From assembly GCA_039819285.1 (NCBI GenBank), contig JBCBSH010000023.1:1-31521 (forward strand): a stretch of 31,521 nt of DNA. The letters are read 5' to 3'. Origin of the DNA: JANQGH01 sp039819285 (GTDB lineage Bacteria > Pseudomonadota > Alphaproteobacteria > DSM-16000 > Inquilinaceae). The stretch's first letter is position 1, and every line of letters begins with the position of its first letter. The notes under the pieces were generated by a model. The model saw only the letters and a list, made by a program, of their open reading frames with translations, was not told the origin of the DNA and did no database searches. Position numbers and translations under genes: made by a program. This document shows positions 1-8,002 of the stretch, piece after piece.

Positions 1-63
1 CCGGCGCCAACACACAGCAATCGATCTGGACGCATGGCGGCGTTGCGAGCCGCCGGGCGCTAA
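1..63 (+). other. possible C-terminal tail of an upstream gene
   Basis: The first 63 bases read openly in frame 1 and end in TAA at 61-63, giving about 20 residues rich in Ala, Arg and Gly. This could be the 3' end of a gene entering from the left, convergent with grxD. It contains a 6-bp inverted repeat (36-41 with 49-54) that has no T tract. The stretch is too short to assign, and a chance open frame is equally likely. Confidence 0.2.
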
Positions 64-70
64 GTCCGGC

Positions 71-418
71 TCAGGCGTCCTGCGTTGCCGGCTGCAGATT
101 GATGCCCCGTGTGCTCAACAGTTCCGACAGTTCCCCGGTCTGGAACATCTCGCGCACGATATCGCAGCCGCCAACGAACTCGCCCTTCACATAGAGCTGC
201 GGAACGGTCGGCCAGTCGGAAAAGTCCTTGACGCCCTGGCGCAGGGACGGGTCGACCAGCACGTCGATCCCTTTGAAGGGAACGCCCAAATGGGTCAAGA
301 CCTGAACGACTGCGGCTGAAAAGCCGCACTGCGGAAACACGGGCGTGCCCTTCATATAGAGCACCACATCGTTCTGGCCGATGTCGCCGCGTATACGTTC
401 GAAAACCGGATTGTCCAT
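71..418 (-). CDS. grxD: monothiol glutaredoxin, Grx4/GrxD family
   Basis: A 115-residue monothiol glutaredoxin. The diagnostic CGFS active site is at residues 31-34, after a KGTP motif, and the WPTVPQLYVKGEFVGGCDI segment forms the glutathione-binding half. Proteins of this class bind a [2Fe-2S] cluster with glutathione and pass it on, often as a heterodimer with BolA; they are poor thiol reductants. I chose the ATG at 418 because the protein then begins as family members do. A longer open frame to 598 would overlap bolA. It is the last gene of the purC-to-grxD minus-strand run and follows bolA by 28 bases, which supports the BolA-Grx partnership. Confidence 0.95.
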   Translation of the reverse strand: MDNPVFERIRGDIGQNDVVLYMKGTPVFPQCGFSAAVVQVLTHLGVPFKGIDVLVDPSLRQGVKDFSDWPTVPQLYVKGEFVGGCDIVREMFQTGELSELLSTRGINLQPATQDA

Positions 419-446
419 GCCGGGGATTCCTTCAGGAGAATGTGAT

Positions 447-683
447 TTAGCTGGTCGGGGTCGCGGTCTGCAACGCCAACGCGTGCAACTCGCCGCCCAT
501 CCGGCCCTGCAGGGCCTGATAGACCATCTGATGTTGCTGTACCCGCGACTTGCCCTCAAAAGCGGCGCTCGTGACATGGGCGGCGTAATGGTCGCCATCG
601 CCGCGCAGATCCTCGATCTGCACGTCGGCGTCGGGGATGCCTTCCTTGATCAATCGCACGATCTCAGTCGGATCCATCGGCAT
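447..683 (-). CDS. bolA: BolA family protein
   Basis: A 78-residue BolA-like protein consisting only of the class II KH-like fold. The conserved GDGDHYAAHV segment lies near residues 28-37 and KSRVQQHQMVYQAL near 45-58. These proteins bind CGFS glutaredoxins through a shared [2Fe-2S] cluster and act in iron sensing or Fe-S trafficking. The start has AAAGGGG about 8 bases upstream; an internal Met at residue 3 is an alternative. Its place directly before grxD matches the conserved alphaproteobacterial pairing. The gap to purL is 45 bases, so cotranscription with the purine genes is likely. Confidence 0.93.
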   Translation of the reverse strand: MPMDPTEIVRLIKEGIPDADVQIEDLRGDGDHYAAHVTSAAFEGKSRVQQHQMVYQALQGRMGGELHALALQTATPTS

Positions 684-728
684 GTCGTCAGCCCCTTTAG
701 AGTTCTTATCGCCTGCTACGCTCGTGCA

Positions 729-2942
729 TCAGCGGACCCGCGCCATCAGTTCGGGAAGGAACGATTCGTGGGCCGCCCGCAACGTGTCCAAAGATATGGC
801 GTTCGCGCCATTTAGTGTCAACGCATCGCCACCCGTGCGCCCGACCGCGCGGCATGGCACACCGGCCGCCTCCGCGCGGGCCACCACCTCGCGCGGCTCT
901 GCGGTCGAGACCAGATAGCGGGCTTGGTCCTCTCCGAACAGCCAGGCCTGGAGGGGCAGATCGTCCGGCACCTTAAGGTCGGCGCCGATCTGGCCGGCGA
1001 TCGCCATTTTCGCCAGGGCGACATAGAGACCACCGTCGGACAGGTCGTGGACGGCGCTGACCAGGCCCCTGACGATCAGGCGGCGAACCAGATTGCCGTT
1101 GCGCCGCTCGCTGGCTGGCGAAACCGGCGGCGGCCGATGCCGCTCCTCGCCGAAAAGCTGCTGAAGATAGATCGAACAGCCGAGATGGCCGTTGGTTTCG
1201 CCGATCAGCATCAACGTCTCGCCGACGCGTTTCAGGCGCGGGGTCATGTGCTGGCCGATATCGTCGATCAGGCCGACACCGCCGATCGCCGGGGTCGGCA
1301 GAATGGCCTCGCCATCGGTTTCATTGTAGAGTGAGACATTGCCGGAAACGACAGGAAAATCAAGAACTTCACAGGCGTTCTTCATGCCTTGAATAGCGCC
1401 GACAAACTGGCCCATGATGGCCGGCTTTTCCGGGTTGCCGAAATTCATATTGTCGGTGATCGCCAAGGGCTTGGCGCCGGCGGCCGTCAGATTGCGCCAG
1501 GCTTCAGCCACCGCCTGGGCGCCGCCGCGTTCGGGGTCGGCCCGGCAATAGCGCGGCGTGCAGTCGGTGGTCATGGCCAGCGCCCTGGACGTGCCGTGGA
1601 TGCGCACAACGGCCGCGTCACCGCCTTCCTCCAGGCCCGGGCCGGCGGCCGTGTCGGCCATGACCTGGCTGTCATACTGCTCGTAGATCCAGGCCTTGGA
1701 GGCCAGGTCCGGGCTGGCCAGCAAGCGCGTCAGCACACGTTCTGGCGCATCAGGTAGGGGAAAATCGGCCGCATCGGCTTCGGGCGCTGTCGGCGTCGAT
1801 GTCCAGGGCCGGTCATAGTTCGGCGCCTGATCGACCAGCGGGCCGACACGGATGTCTGCCACCACCGCGCCGTCCTTGCGCAGCACCAGATGTCCGCTGT
1901 CCGTCACCTGTCCGATGACGGCGAAATCCAGCTCCCACTTCTCAAAGATCGCTCGTGCGGCGTCCTCGCGGCCGGGGCGCAGCACCATCAGCATGCGTTC
2001 CTGGCTTTCCGACAGCATGATTTCGTAGGCGCTCATGCCCGTTTCGCGGCAGGGCACGTGATCGAGGTTGAGTTCGATGCCGCAGCCGCCCTTGTCGGCC
2101 ATCTCCACCGACGACGAGGTCAGGCCGGCCGCGCCCATATCCTGGATCGCGATGATGGCGTCGGTCGCCATCAGTTCCAGGCAGGCCTCAATCAACAGCT
2201 TCTCGGTGAACGGATCGCCGACCTGAACTGTCGGGCGTTTTTCCTCCGACCCTTCGCCAAACTCGGCCGACGCCATGGTCGCCCCGTGGATGCCGTCGCG
2301 CCCGGTTTTGGAGCCGACATAGACCACCGGATTGCCGGGGCCGGCCGCCGCCGAATAGAAAATGCGGTCCGCCGCCGCCAGCCCGACCGTCATGGCATTG
2401 ACCAGGATGTTGCCGTTATAGGCCGGATGAAAGTTGGTCTCGCCGCCCACCGTCGGCACACCGACGCAGTTGCCGTAGCCGCCGATGCCCGCCACCACGC
2501 CGGCGACCAGATGCCGCGTCTTTGGGTGATCCGGCGCGCCGAAGCGCAGCGCATTCAAGTTGGCGATCGGCCGTGCGCCCATGGTGAAAACGTCGCGCAG
2601 AATGCCGCCAACCCCCGTCGCCGCGCCCTGATAGGGCTCGATGAAGCTGGGGTGGTTGTGGCTTTCCATCTTGAAGATGGCGGCCAGCCCATCGCCAATA
2701 TCGATCACGCCGGCATTCTCGCCCGGCCCCTGGATCACCCAGGGCGCCTCGGTCGGCAGTTGCTTCAGCCAGCGGCGCGACGATTTGTAGGAGCAGTGTT
2801 CAGACCACATGACCGAAAAGATGCCGAGCTCTGTCAGGTTCGGCGGTCGGTTCAACAACTTCAGGATCAGGGCGTACTCGTCTGCCGTCAGGCCATGCTC
2901 GACGGCCATGTCAGCCGTGACGGTTCCCATCGTCGCCGTCAC
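729..2942 (-). CDS. purL: phosphoribosylformylglycinamidine synthase subunit PurL (small type)
   Basis: A 737-residue small-type FGAM synthase, the ATP-dependent synthetase subunit that converts FGAR plus ammonia to FGAM in the fourth step of purine synthesis. It works in a complex with PurQ (glutaminase) and PurS, both encoded upstream here. Visible motifs include MWSEHCSYKSS near residue 45, GPGENAGVIDIGDG and the ATP/Mg segment KMESHNHPS near residue 92. The length fits the three-subunit enzyme, not the 1300-residue single chain. The GTG start at 2942 overlaps the purQ TGA as GTGA, suggesting translational coupling; an in-frame ATG lies at 2930. Confidence 0.97.
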   Translation of the reverse strand: MTATMGTVTADMAVEHGLTADEYALILKLLNRPPNLTELGIFSVMWSEHCSYKSSRRWLKQLPTEAPWVIQGPGENAGVIDIGDGLAAIFKMESHNHPSFIEPYQGAATGVGGILRDVFTMGARPIANLNALRFGAPDHPKTRHLVAGVVAGIGGYGNCVGVPTVGGETNFHPAYNGNILVNAMTVGLAAADRIFYSAAAGPGNPVVYVGSKTGRDGIHGATMASAEFGEGSEEKRPTVQVGDPFTEKLLIEACLELMATDAIIAIQDMGAAGLTSSSVEMADKGGCGIELNLDHVPCRETGMSAYEIMLSESQERMLMVLRPGREDAARAIFEKWELDFAVIGQVTDSGHLVLRKDGAVVADIRVGPLVDQAPNYDRPWTSTPTAPEADAADFPLPDAPERVLTRLLASPDLASKAWIYEQYDSQVMADTAAGPGLEEGGDAAVVRIHGTSRALAMTTDCTPRYCRADPERGGAQAVAEAWRNLTAAGAKPLAITDNMNFGNPEKPAIMGQFVGAIQGMKNACEVLDFPVVSGNVSLYNETDGEAILPTPAIGGVGLIDDIGQHMTPRLKRVGETLMLIGETNGHLGCSIYLQQLFGEERHRPPPVSPASERRNGNLVRRLIVRGLVSAVHDLSDGGLYVALAKMAIAGQIGADLKVPDDLPLQAWLFGEDQARYLVSTAEPREVVARAEAAGVPCRAVGRTGGDALTLNGANAISLDTLRAAHESFLPELMARVR

Positions 2943-3601
2943 GACAGCGCCCGGACCAGGCCGTCGAACAGGGGCCGGCCGTCGGTCTGGCCCAGCGCCG
3001 GATCGACGGCGCGTTCCGGATGCGGCATCAGGCCGAGGACGGTGCGTTCCGGGTTCACAATGCCGGCGATGTCGCGCTGGCTGCCGTTCGGGTTGTCGAC
3101 ATAGCGAAACGCCACCAGGCCTTCGCCCTCGAGCCGATCGAGCGTTTCGTCGTCGGCGAAGTAGTTGCCATCATGATGCGCGATCGGCAATCGGATCTGC
3201 GTGTCCTCATCATACGAGGACGTGAATAAAGAACCCTCTCGTTTTGCCTTTAATTCAATGACTTTTCCAATGAAGCTGAGTTCTTGATTGCGCATCAGAA
3301 TGCCGGGCAAGAGGCCTATCTCGGTCAGGACCTGAAAGCCGTTGCAGATGCCGAGCACGCGGACGCCGCGTTCGGCTGCCTCGACGACGGCGGGCATGAT
3401 CGGCGATTGGGCCGCCACGGCGCCGCAGCGCAGATAGTCGCCGTAGGAAAACCCACCCGGGACGCCGATCAGATCGACGTCCGGCAATGCCGTCTCGCGG
3501 TGCCAGACCATTGTGGGCGCTTTGCCGGTGACCAGGGTCAGGGCGGTGGCCAGATCGCGGTCACAGTTCGATCCGGGAAAGACGATGACGCAGGATTTCA
3601 T
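2939..3601 (-). CDS. purQ: phosphoribosylformylglycinamidine synthase subunit PurQ (glutaminase)
   Basis: A 220-residue class I glutamine amidotransferase that supplies ammonia to PurL. The nucleophile Cys86 lies in VLGICNGFQVL, and the catalytic His194 and Glu196 lie in MPHPERAVD. The oxyanion-strand PGGFSYGDYLRCG motif is near residues 49-61. I chose the ATG at 3601 because it starts MKSCVIVFPGSNCD, the normal N-terminus; an upstream in-frame start at 3637 would add 12 atypical residues. The gene ends in a 4-base overlap with purL. It lies 50 bases downstream of the glycosylase gene that separates it from purS. Confidence 0.97.
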   Translation of the reverse strand: MKSCVIVFPGSNCDRDLATALTLVTGKAPTMVWHRETALPDVDLIGVPGGFSYGDYLRCGAVAAQSPIMPAVVEAAERGVRVLGICNGFQVLTEIGLLPGILMRNQELSFIGKVIELKAKREGSLFTSSYDEDTQIRLPIAHHDGNYFADDETLDRLEGEGLVAFRYVDNPNGSQRDIAGIVNPERTVLGLMPHPERAVDPALGQTDGRPLFDGLVRALS

Positions 3602-3651
3602 GAGCGCGGGTGTAGCGGCGGGCTGGCCGCCTTTCAAGGCCGGAATGCCGC

Positions 3652-4314
3652 TTAGATGCCTGGCAGTGATTTGTCCTTCTGTTTGGCGACGTAATAGCGC
3701 CAGATCAGAAACGCCGCTGCGCTGCGACGGGGGCGCCAGGCCTCGGCTGCCGCGGCCAGTTCAGGGGCCGAGGGCCGCGATTCGAGGTCTGCCAGCATCT
3801 GCCAGCCGACCATCAGTGCCAAATCTTTCGCTGGCAAGATGTCCGGTCGGCCCAAACCGAACAACAGATAGCATTCGGCCGTCCAAGTGCCGACGCCCTT
3901 CAGGCACGTCAGGGTCTCGATGGCATTCGGATCGTCCATCTCGCCAATGGCATCGAAATCCAACTGGCGGTCGATGACGGCGTGGGCCAGCGCGGTGCCA
4001 TAGCGCATCTTTGGACGGCTGAAACCGCAAGCCCGCATGGTGTCGTCCGATAGCGTCAGAAAGCCCTCAGGCGTTATCGGCTGCAAGCAGGCCGAAAGCT
4101 TGTGCCACATCGCTTCCGCCGCGCGGACCGAAACCTGCTGCTCGAGAATCAGTTGCAGGAGGGTCGGAAAGCCCGGCCCGCGCAGACGAAACGGAAAGGC
4201 GTCTATCAGCGGTAAGGCGGGGGCCAGTCGCGGTTCATCGGCGGCGACCAGTGCGGCAGCCTGTTGCAGATCGCCCGCATGGCGAATAACCCCGCCAGCC
4301 ACGTCCCGCCCCAA
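3652..4314 (-). CDS. DNA-3-methyladenine glycosylase, AlkA/HhH-GPD family
   Basis: A base-excision-repair glycosylase of the HhH-GPD superfamily. The helix-hairpin-helix LTCLKGVGTWTAEC is at about residues 135-148. The catalytic Asp is residue 164 in ILPAKDLALMVG, matching the Asp238 region of E. coli AlkA. It would excise alkylated purines from DNA. At about 220 residues it is the short AlkA form without the long N-terminal domain. The start is uncertain: TTG at 4314 lies three bases past the purS stop, and GTG at 4302 has a G-rich stretch upstream. Its position between purS and purQ, in the same orientation and tightly spaced, is unusual; shared transcription with the purine genes is inferred. 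Confidence 0.88.
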   Translation of the reverse strand: MGRDVAGGVIRHAGDLQQAAALVAADEPRLAPALPLIDAFPFRLRGPGFPTLLQLILEQQVSVRAAEAMWHKLSACLQPITPEGFLTLSDDTMRACGFSRPKMRYGTALAHAVIDRQLDFDAIGEMDDPNAIETLTCLKGVGTWTAECYLLFGLGRPDILPAKDLALMVGWQMLADLESRPSAPELAAAAEAWRPRRSAAAFLIWRYYVAKQKDKSLPGI

Positions 4315-4317
4315 ATC

Positions 4318-4560
4318 CTAGGAAGCGACCTCGATCGCGTAGCGCTCGATCACCGGGTTGGCGAGCAGCTTGCGGCACATCTCATCCAGCCGCGCTTTAG
4401 CGGCCTCCGGATCGTCGCCGTCGATCTCCAACTCAATGAGCTTGCCCTGGCGGACCTCGCCGACCTCGCCGAAGCCGAGGCCGTGCAGCGCGTTGCCGAT
4501 GGCCTTGCCCTGGGGGTCGAGGACGCCGTCTTTCAAGGTGACGTGAACGGTGGCCTTCAA
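4318..4560 (-). CDS. purS: phosphoribosylformylglycinamidine synthase subunit PurS
   Basis: An 80-residue PurS, the small dimeric subunit that bridges PurQ and PurL. The sequence has the family pattern: KATVHVTLKDGVLDPQGKAI at the start, then GLGFGEVGEVRQGKLIELEI. The start must be the TTG at 4560, since no ATG or GTG fits the family N-terminus. That TTG overlaps the purC stop as TTGA, so translation is probably coupled to purC. A longer open frame to 4722 reads into purC in another frame and is not real. Confidence 0.95.
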   Translation of the reverse strand: MKATVHVTLKDGVLDPQGKAIGNALHGLGFGEVGEVRQGKLIELEIDGDDPEAAKARLDEMCRKLLANPVIERYAIEVAS

Positions 4561-5327
4561 GACGCAAACCCCTTTTGCTCGGTCAACTCGATCACCTCGC
4601 CATCCTCCAGGATGCCCAGCCGCCGCGCGACTTCGCGATAGGCGTTCTCGACATCGCCCAGGTCCTGGCGGAACCGGTCCTTGTCCAGCTTCTCGCCAGA
4701 GGTGACATCCCACAGCCGGCAACTGTCCGGGCTGATCTCATCGGCCAGGATGATGCGGACGTCGCCATGCTCGTTATAGATCCGTCCGAACTCCAGCTTG
4801 AAGTCGACCAAGCGCAGGCCGATGCCGAGGAACAGGCCAGACATGAAGTCGTTGATGCGCAGGCTCAACGACATCATCTCGTCCAAATCCTGGGGTGCCG
4901 CCCAATTGAACGCCGTGATGTGCTCTTCGGAAACCAGCGGGTCGTCTAGTTCGTCCGACTTGTAATAGTACTCGATGATCGAGCGGGGCAGGGCGGTGCC
5001 TTCCTCCAGCCCTAGGCGCTTGCAGATCGTACCGGCGGCGATGTTGCGGACCACCACCTCGACGGGGATGATTTCGACCTCGCGCACGAGCTGTTCGCGC
5101 ATGTTCAAGCGGCGCACGAAATGGGTCGGAATACCCATGTCGGTCAGCCGCAGCATGACATATTCGGAAATACGGTTGTTCAATGCTCCTTTGCCCGAGA
5201 TCACGCCCTTTTTCTTGGCGTTGAACGCGGTTGCATCGTCCTTGAAATATTGCACGATTGTTCCTGGTTCTGGCCCCTCGAACAGGATTTTGGCCTTGCC
5301 CTCATATATGCGGCGGCGCTTGTTCAT
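4557..5327 (-). CDS. purC: phosphoribosylaminoimidazole-succinocarboxamide synthase (SAICAR synthetase)
   Basis: A 256-residue SAICAR synthetase that joins CAIR and aspartate using ATP. The N-terminal RRIYEGKAKILFEG glycine-rich loop, the KDDATAFNAKKK segment, the SAICAR signature EVVVRNIAAGT and the C-terminal LVDFKLEFG...ILADEISPDSCRLWD are all present. I prefer the ATG at 5327, which has AGAAGG nine bases upstream, over the in-frame TTG at 5336, which lies directly on that ribosome binding site. It is the first gene of the purine operon. A promoter candidate and structured leader lie at 5328-5477. Confidence 0.97.
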   Translation of the reverse strand: MNKRRRIYEGKAKILFEGPEPGTIVQYFKDDATAFNAKKKGVISGKGALNNRISEYVMLRLTDMGIPTHFVRRLNMREQLVREVEIIPVEVVVRNIAAGTICKRLGLEEGTALPRSIIEYYYKSDELDDPLVSEEHITAFNWAAPQDLDEMMSLSLRINDFMSGLFLGIGLRLVDFKLEFGRIYNEHGDVRIILADEISPDSCRLWDVTSGEKLDKDRFRQDLGDVENAYREVARRLGILEDGEVIELTEQKGFAS

Positions 5328-5350
5328 GCGCGGCAACCTTCTGAAATGAA

Positions 5351-5438
5351 CCCGGCGAAAACCCCCGGGGACCTTAAGGGTGACAGTATCATTGCTTGGT
5401 AACGCCTCGATTAGGCGGTTGCGCCCTTTAATTGGGCG
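5351..5438 (-). promoter_or_regulatory. structured 5' leader of the purC operon
   Basis: Between the candidate purC promoter and its start codon lie roughly 115 bases with successive dyads: CGCCC at 5422-5426 with GGGCG at 5434-5438 (7-base loop), and CGCCT at 5403-5407 with AGGCG at 5413-5417 (5-base loop). A weaker GC dyad enclosing a TTTT (minus-strand sense) lies at 5351-5369. They could be a repressor site, leader hairpins or an attenuator. No known purine riboswitch core was recognised. The dyads are visible; the role is inference. Confidence 0.35.
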
Positions 5439-5448
5439 GACCTGGGCT

Positions 5449-5477
5449 CATATAGCAAGTGCCGGCCTAAGGCTCAA
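5449..5477 (-). promoter_or_regulatory. candidate sigma-70 promoter of the purC operon
   Basis: Read on the minus strand, TTGAGC (5477-5472) and TATATG (5454-5449) are separated by exactly 17 bases. Each matches four of six consensus positions. They lie upstream of purC, the first gene of the run, and back to back with the promoter candidate of the divergent zeta-inhibitor gene. Confidence 0.45.
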
Positions 5478-5511
5478 TCGGCGCGTTGATTGTGTTGATG
5501 GAGCGAAAGGG

Positions 5512-5539
5512 TTGTCGCCGTGTCGGCGACGGCTATAAC
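5512..5539 (+). promoter_or_regulatory. candidate sigma-70 promoter of the zeta-inhibitor gene
   Basis: TTGTCG (5512-5517) and TATAAC (5534-5539) are separated by 16 bases, about 43 bases before the ATG at 5582. The match is good for a GC-rich genome. Part of the spacer is a small GC dyad (GTCGCCG with CGGCGAC). Confidence 0.45.
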
Positions 5540-5581
5540 AGCGGCGGCTTTTTGGGCAGACGGGCAACGATTGAGGAACCA

Positions 5582-5908
5582 ATGTCAACTTTCGACGATC
5601 GAAAAAAGGGCTTTGAAAACAAGTACCAGCATGATCAGGAGATGCTGTTCAAGATCCAGAATCGTCGCAACAAGTTGCTTGGTCTCTGGGCCGCCGACCT
5701 CTTGGGCAAGTCCGGCGAGGATGCCGATGCCTATGCCAAGGAGGTCATCCTGTCCGACTTCGAGGCGCCGGGCGACGACGACGTCCACGACAAGGTCGCC
5801 GCGGATTTAGAGGCGGCCAGTGTCGACCTCTCCGACCACCGGCTGCGCAAGAAAATGGACGAACTGTTGGCTGTGGCGCACGAGCAGATCATGACGGAGA
5901 CGGGCTGA
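5582..5908 (+). CDS. F1F0-ATPase inhibitor zeta subunit (DUF1476 protein)
   Basis: A 108-residue member of DUF1476. The family was characterised in Paracoccus as the zeta subunit that binds F1 and blocks ATP hydrolysis in alphaproteobacteria. The N-terminus MSTFDDRKKGFENKYQHDQEM followed by RRNKLLGLWAADLLG is the family signature; the N-terminal segment is the inhibitory part in the Paracoccus protein. The remainder is acidic and helical. I chose the ATG at 5582 because the product then starts as family members do; an upstream in-frame start at 5486 adds unrelated residues. It is divergent from purC and convergent with purB. Confidence 0.9.
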   Translation: MSTFDDRKKGFENKYQHDQEMLFKIQNRRNKLLGLWAADLLGKSGEDADAYAKEVILSDFEAPGDDDVHDKVAADLEAASVDLSDHRLRKKMDELLAVAHEQIMTETG

Positions 5909-5923
5909 GGTTCGTCGATCGCT

Positions 5924-5942
5924 TCTGGACCGTCAGTCCGGA
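5924..5942. terminator. small hairpin between convergent genes
   Basis: TCTGGAC (5924-5930) pairs with GTCCGGA (5936-5942), including one G-U pair, around a 5-base loop. The purB stop codon (minus strand) lies in that loop and the zeta-inhibitor stop is 16 bases upstream. There is no T tract on either side, so terminator function is only suggested by the convergent position. Confidence 0.25.
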
Positions 5943-7231
5943 TCGAACACCCGCTTGAACACCGTGTCGACGTGTTTGGTGTGGTAGGCAAGGTCGAACA
6001 GGCGGCCTAGCTGATCCTCATCAAGCCGCTCGGTTACTGCCGCGTCCTGGCGCAGCAGATCGAGAAAGCTGCCGCCCGATTGCCAGACGGCCATCGCATT
6101 GCGCTGAACGGCCTCGTAGGCCTCCTCGCGGCTCATCCCGGCCTGGGTAAGGGCCAGCAGCACCCGCTGTGAAAACACCAGCCCGCCTAACCGGTCCAGA
6201 TTGGCCCGCATCGCTTCGGGATGGACCATCAGCTTGCCGATCACGCCGGCCAGTCGGCCAAGCGCGAAATCCAGCGCGATTGTCGCGTCGGGCGCTATCA
6301 CACGCTCGACAGACGAATGGGCGATGTCGCGCTCGTGCCATTGGGCGATGTTTTCCAATGCCGGCACCACGGCCGCCCGCACAATACGCGCCAGCCCCGT
6401 CAGGTTTTCGGTCAGCACCGGGTTGCGCTTGTGGGGCATGGCCGACGAGCCCTTTTGGCCCTCGGCGAAGAACTCCTCCGCCTCGCGGACCTCGGTGCGC
6501 TGAAGATGGCGGATTTCGACCGCCAGGTTCTCCACCGAGCCCGCGACGACACCCAGCGCGGCAAAGAAGGCCCCGTGCCGGTCGCGGGGGATGATCTGTG
6601 TCGACACCGTCTCCGGCACCAGGCCGAGCTTTTCCGCGACATGGGCCTCGACGCTGGGGTGGATGTTGGCATAGGTGCCCACCGCGCCGGATATCGCGCA
6701 GGTCGCGACCTCCGCCCGCGCCGCTTCCAGCCGTTTGCGCGCCCGCGCGAAGGCGGCGTAATGGCCGGCCAGCTTCAGCCCGAAGGTCGTCGGCTCGGCA
6801 TGAATGCCATGGCTGCGGCCGATACAGATCGTGTTGCGATGCTCAAACGCCCGCGTTTTCAGCGCTGACAGCAGGGCATCGACATCGCGCAGCAGCAGGT
6901 CTGTGGCTTGCTTGAGTTGGACGGCCAGCGTGGTGTCCAGAATGTCTGACGAGGTCATGCCCTGATGGACGAAGCGCGCCTCGGGCCCGACATGCTCGGC
7001 CAGGTTGGTCAGAAAGGCGATGACGTCGTGATGGGTCTCGCGCTCGATCTCGTCAATGCGCGCGATCTCCCACCTGCCCTTCTTCCAGACCGTCTCGGCC
7101 GCCTCGCGCGGGATGACGCCCAGTTCCGCCTGGGCGTCGCAGGCGTGGGCCTCGATCTCGAACCAGATCCGGAACTTGTTCTCCGGCTCCCAGATCTTGG
7201 CCATTTCGGGCCGGGAATAGCGTGGGATCAT
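5933..7231 (-). CDS. purB: adenylosuccinate lyase
   Basis: A 432-residue adenylosuccinate lyase, which releases fumarate from SAICAR and from adenylosuccinate, thus acting right after PurC and again in AMP synthesis. The fumarase/aspartase superfamily signature GSSAMPHKRNP is at residues 261-271 with the catalytic Ser. The His-containing GRSHGIHAEPTTFG is near residues 138-151, and HQGMTSSDILDT is near 89-100. The N-terminus MIPRYSRPEMAKIW is typical, supporting the ATG at 7231. It is a separate unit from the purC operon, on the far side of the zeta-inhibitor gene. Confidence 0.97.
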   Translation of the reverse strand: MIPRYSRPEMAKIWEPENKFRIWFEIEAHACDAQAELGVIPREAAETVWKKGRWEIARIDEIERETHHDVIAFLTNLAEHVGPEARFVHQGMTSSDILDTTLAVQLKQATDLLLRDVDALLSALKTRAFEHRNTICIGRSHGIHAEPTTFGLKLAGHYAAFARARKRLEAARAEVATCAISGAVGTYANIHPSVEAHVAEKLGLVPETVSTQIIPRDRHGAFFAALGVVAGSVENLAVEIRHLQRTEVREAEEFFAEGQKGSSAMPHKRNPVLTENLTGLARIVRAAVVPALENIAQWHERDIAHSSVERVIAPDATIALDFALGRLAGVIGKLMVHPEAMRANLDRLGGLVFSQRVLLALTQAGMSREEAYEAVQRNAMAVWQSGGSFLDLLRQDAAVTERLDEDQLGRLFDLAYHTKHVDTVFKRVFDPD

Positions 7232-7312
7232 CGATTATCGTCTTCAGTGATACGGATTGTGCTTGGCAGCCGCCCCTACCTACGCCTTTTCGCCGCCTAG
7301 GCAGTAGCGGTT

Positions 7313-8002
7313 TTACAACAACCCTAACCCTCGAAAACTGGCCTGCCCCGCGCGGCCGATGATGACATGGTCGTGGATGACGACATCGACGGACGACAGC
7401 GCCAAGGCGATCTGGTGCGTCATGGCAATGTCGGCCTCGGACGGTTGGGGGTCGCCGGATGGGTGGTTGTGCACCAGGATGATTGCCGTGGCGCCCAGCT
7501 CCAGCACCCGTTTGACCACCTCGCGCGGATACACGGGCGCCTGGTCGACCGTGCCCTGTTGCATCACCTCGTCGGCGATCAGCGCGTTCTTCTTGTCGAG
7601 GAACAGCAGGCGGACCTGTTCCGTCGTCTGATCCTGCATGGCGAGCCGCAGATAGGCCATGAGCTGCTCCCAGCCACCCAGAACCGGGCGCTCGGCGACT
7701 TGTTGGCGCAGCATGCGCTCCGCGGCGGCCTGAACGGCCTTTAGCGCCACGATCGCCGATGGGCCCAGGCCGCCACGCTGTTCCAAATGTGCAGGATCGG
7801 CGGCAAGGACGCCGGAGAAGCCGCTGAATTCACTAAGCAATTGCTTGGCCAGCGGCTTCACGTCGCGCCTTGGGATAGCGCCAAATAGCAGCAGTTCCAA
7901 AAGCTCATAGTCCGCCAGCCCGTCGGGGCCGGCGCTCAAAAAGCGCTGGCGCAGCCGGTCACGGTGGCCGGTGTAGTGAGGCTTTGTTTTCGTCCCCGTC
8001 AC
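7313..8002 (-). CDS. radC: RadC family JAB-domain protein
   Basis: A 229-residue RadC-type protein. It has an N-terminal helix-hairpin-helix-like region (about residues 10-100) and a C-terminal JAB1/MPN metalloprotease-like domain. The JAMM motif is complete: His178, His180, Ser188 and Asp191 in VHNHPSGDPQPSEAD. Despite the name, a repair role is not established for the family, and its true substrate is unknown. The GTG start at 8002 overlaps the map stop as GTGA, so the two genes are translationally coupled. An 81-base gap separates its end from the purB start. Confidence 0.93.
   Translation of the reverse strand: MTGTKTKPHYTGHRDRLRQRFLSAGPDGLADYELLELLLFGAIPRRDVKPLAKQLLSEFSGFSGVLAADPAHLEQRGGLGPSAIVALKAVQAAAERMLRQQVAERPVLGGWEQLMAYLRLAMQDQTTEQVRLLFLDKKNALIADEVMQQGTVDQAPVYPREVVKRVLELGATAIILVHNHPSGDPQPSEADIAMTHQIALALSSVDVVIHDHVIIGRAGQASFRGLGLL

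Noticed and set aside
1890..3104. 404-codon open frame on the plus strand
   Set aside because: It lies antisense to purL and the start of purQ, both of which are certain. The translation is His/Arg/Asp-rich and lacks any family motif, as expected for a shadow frame in GC-rich DNA.
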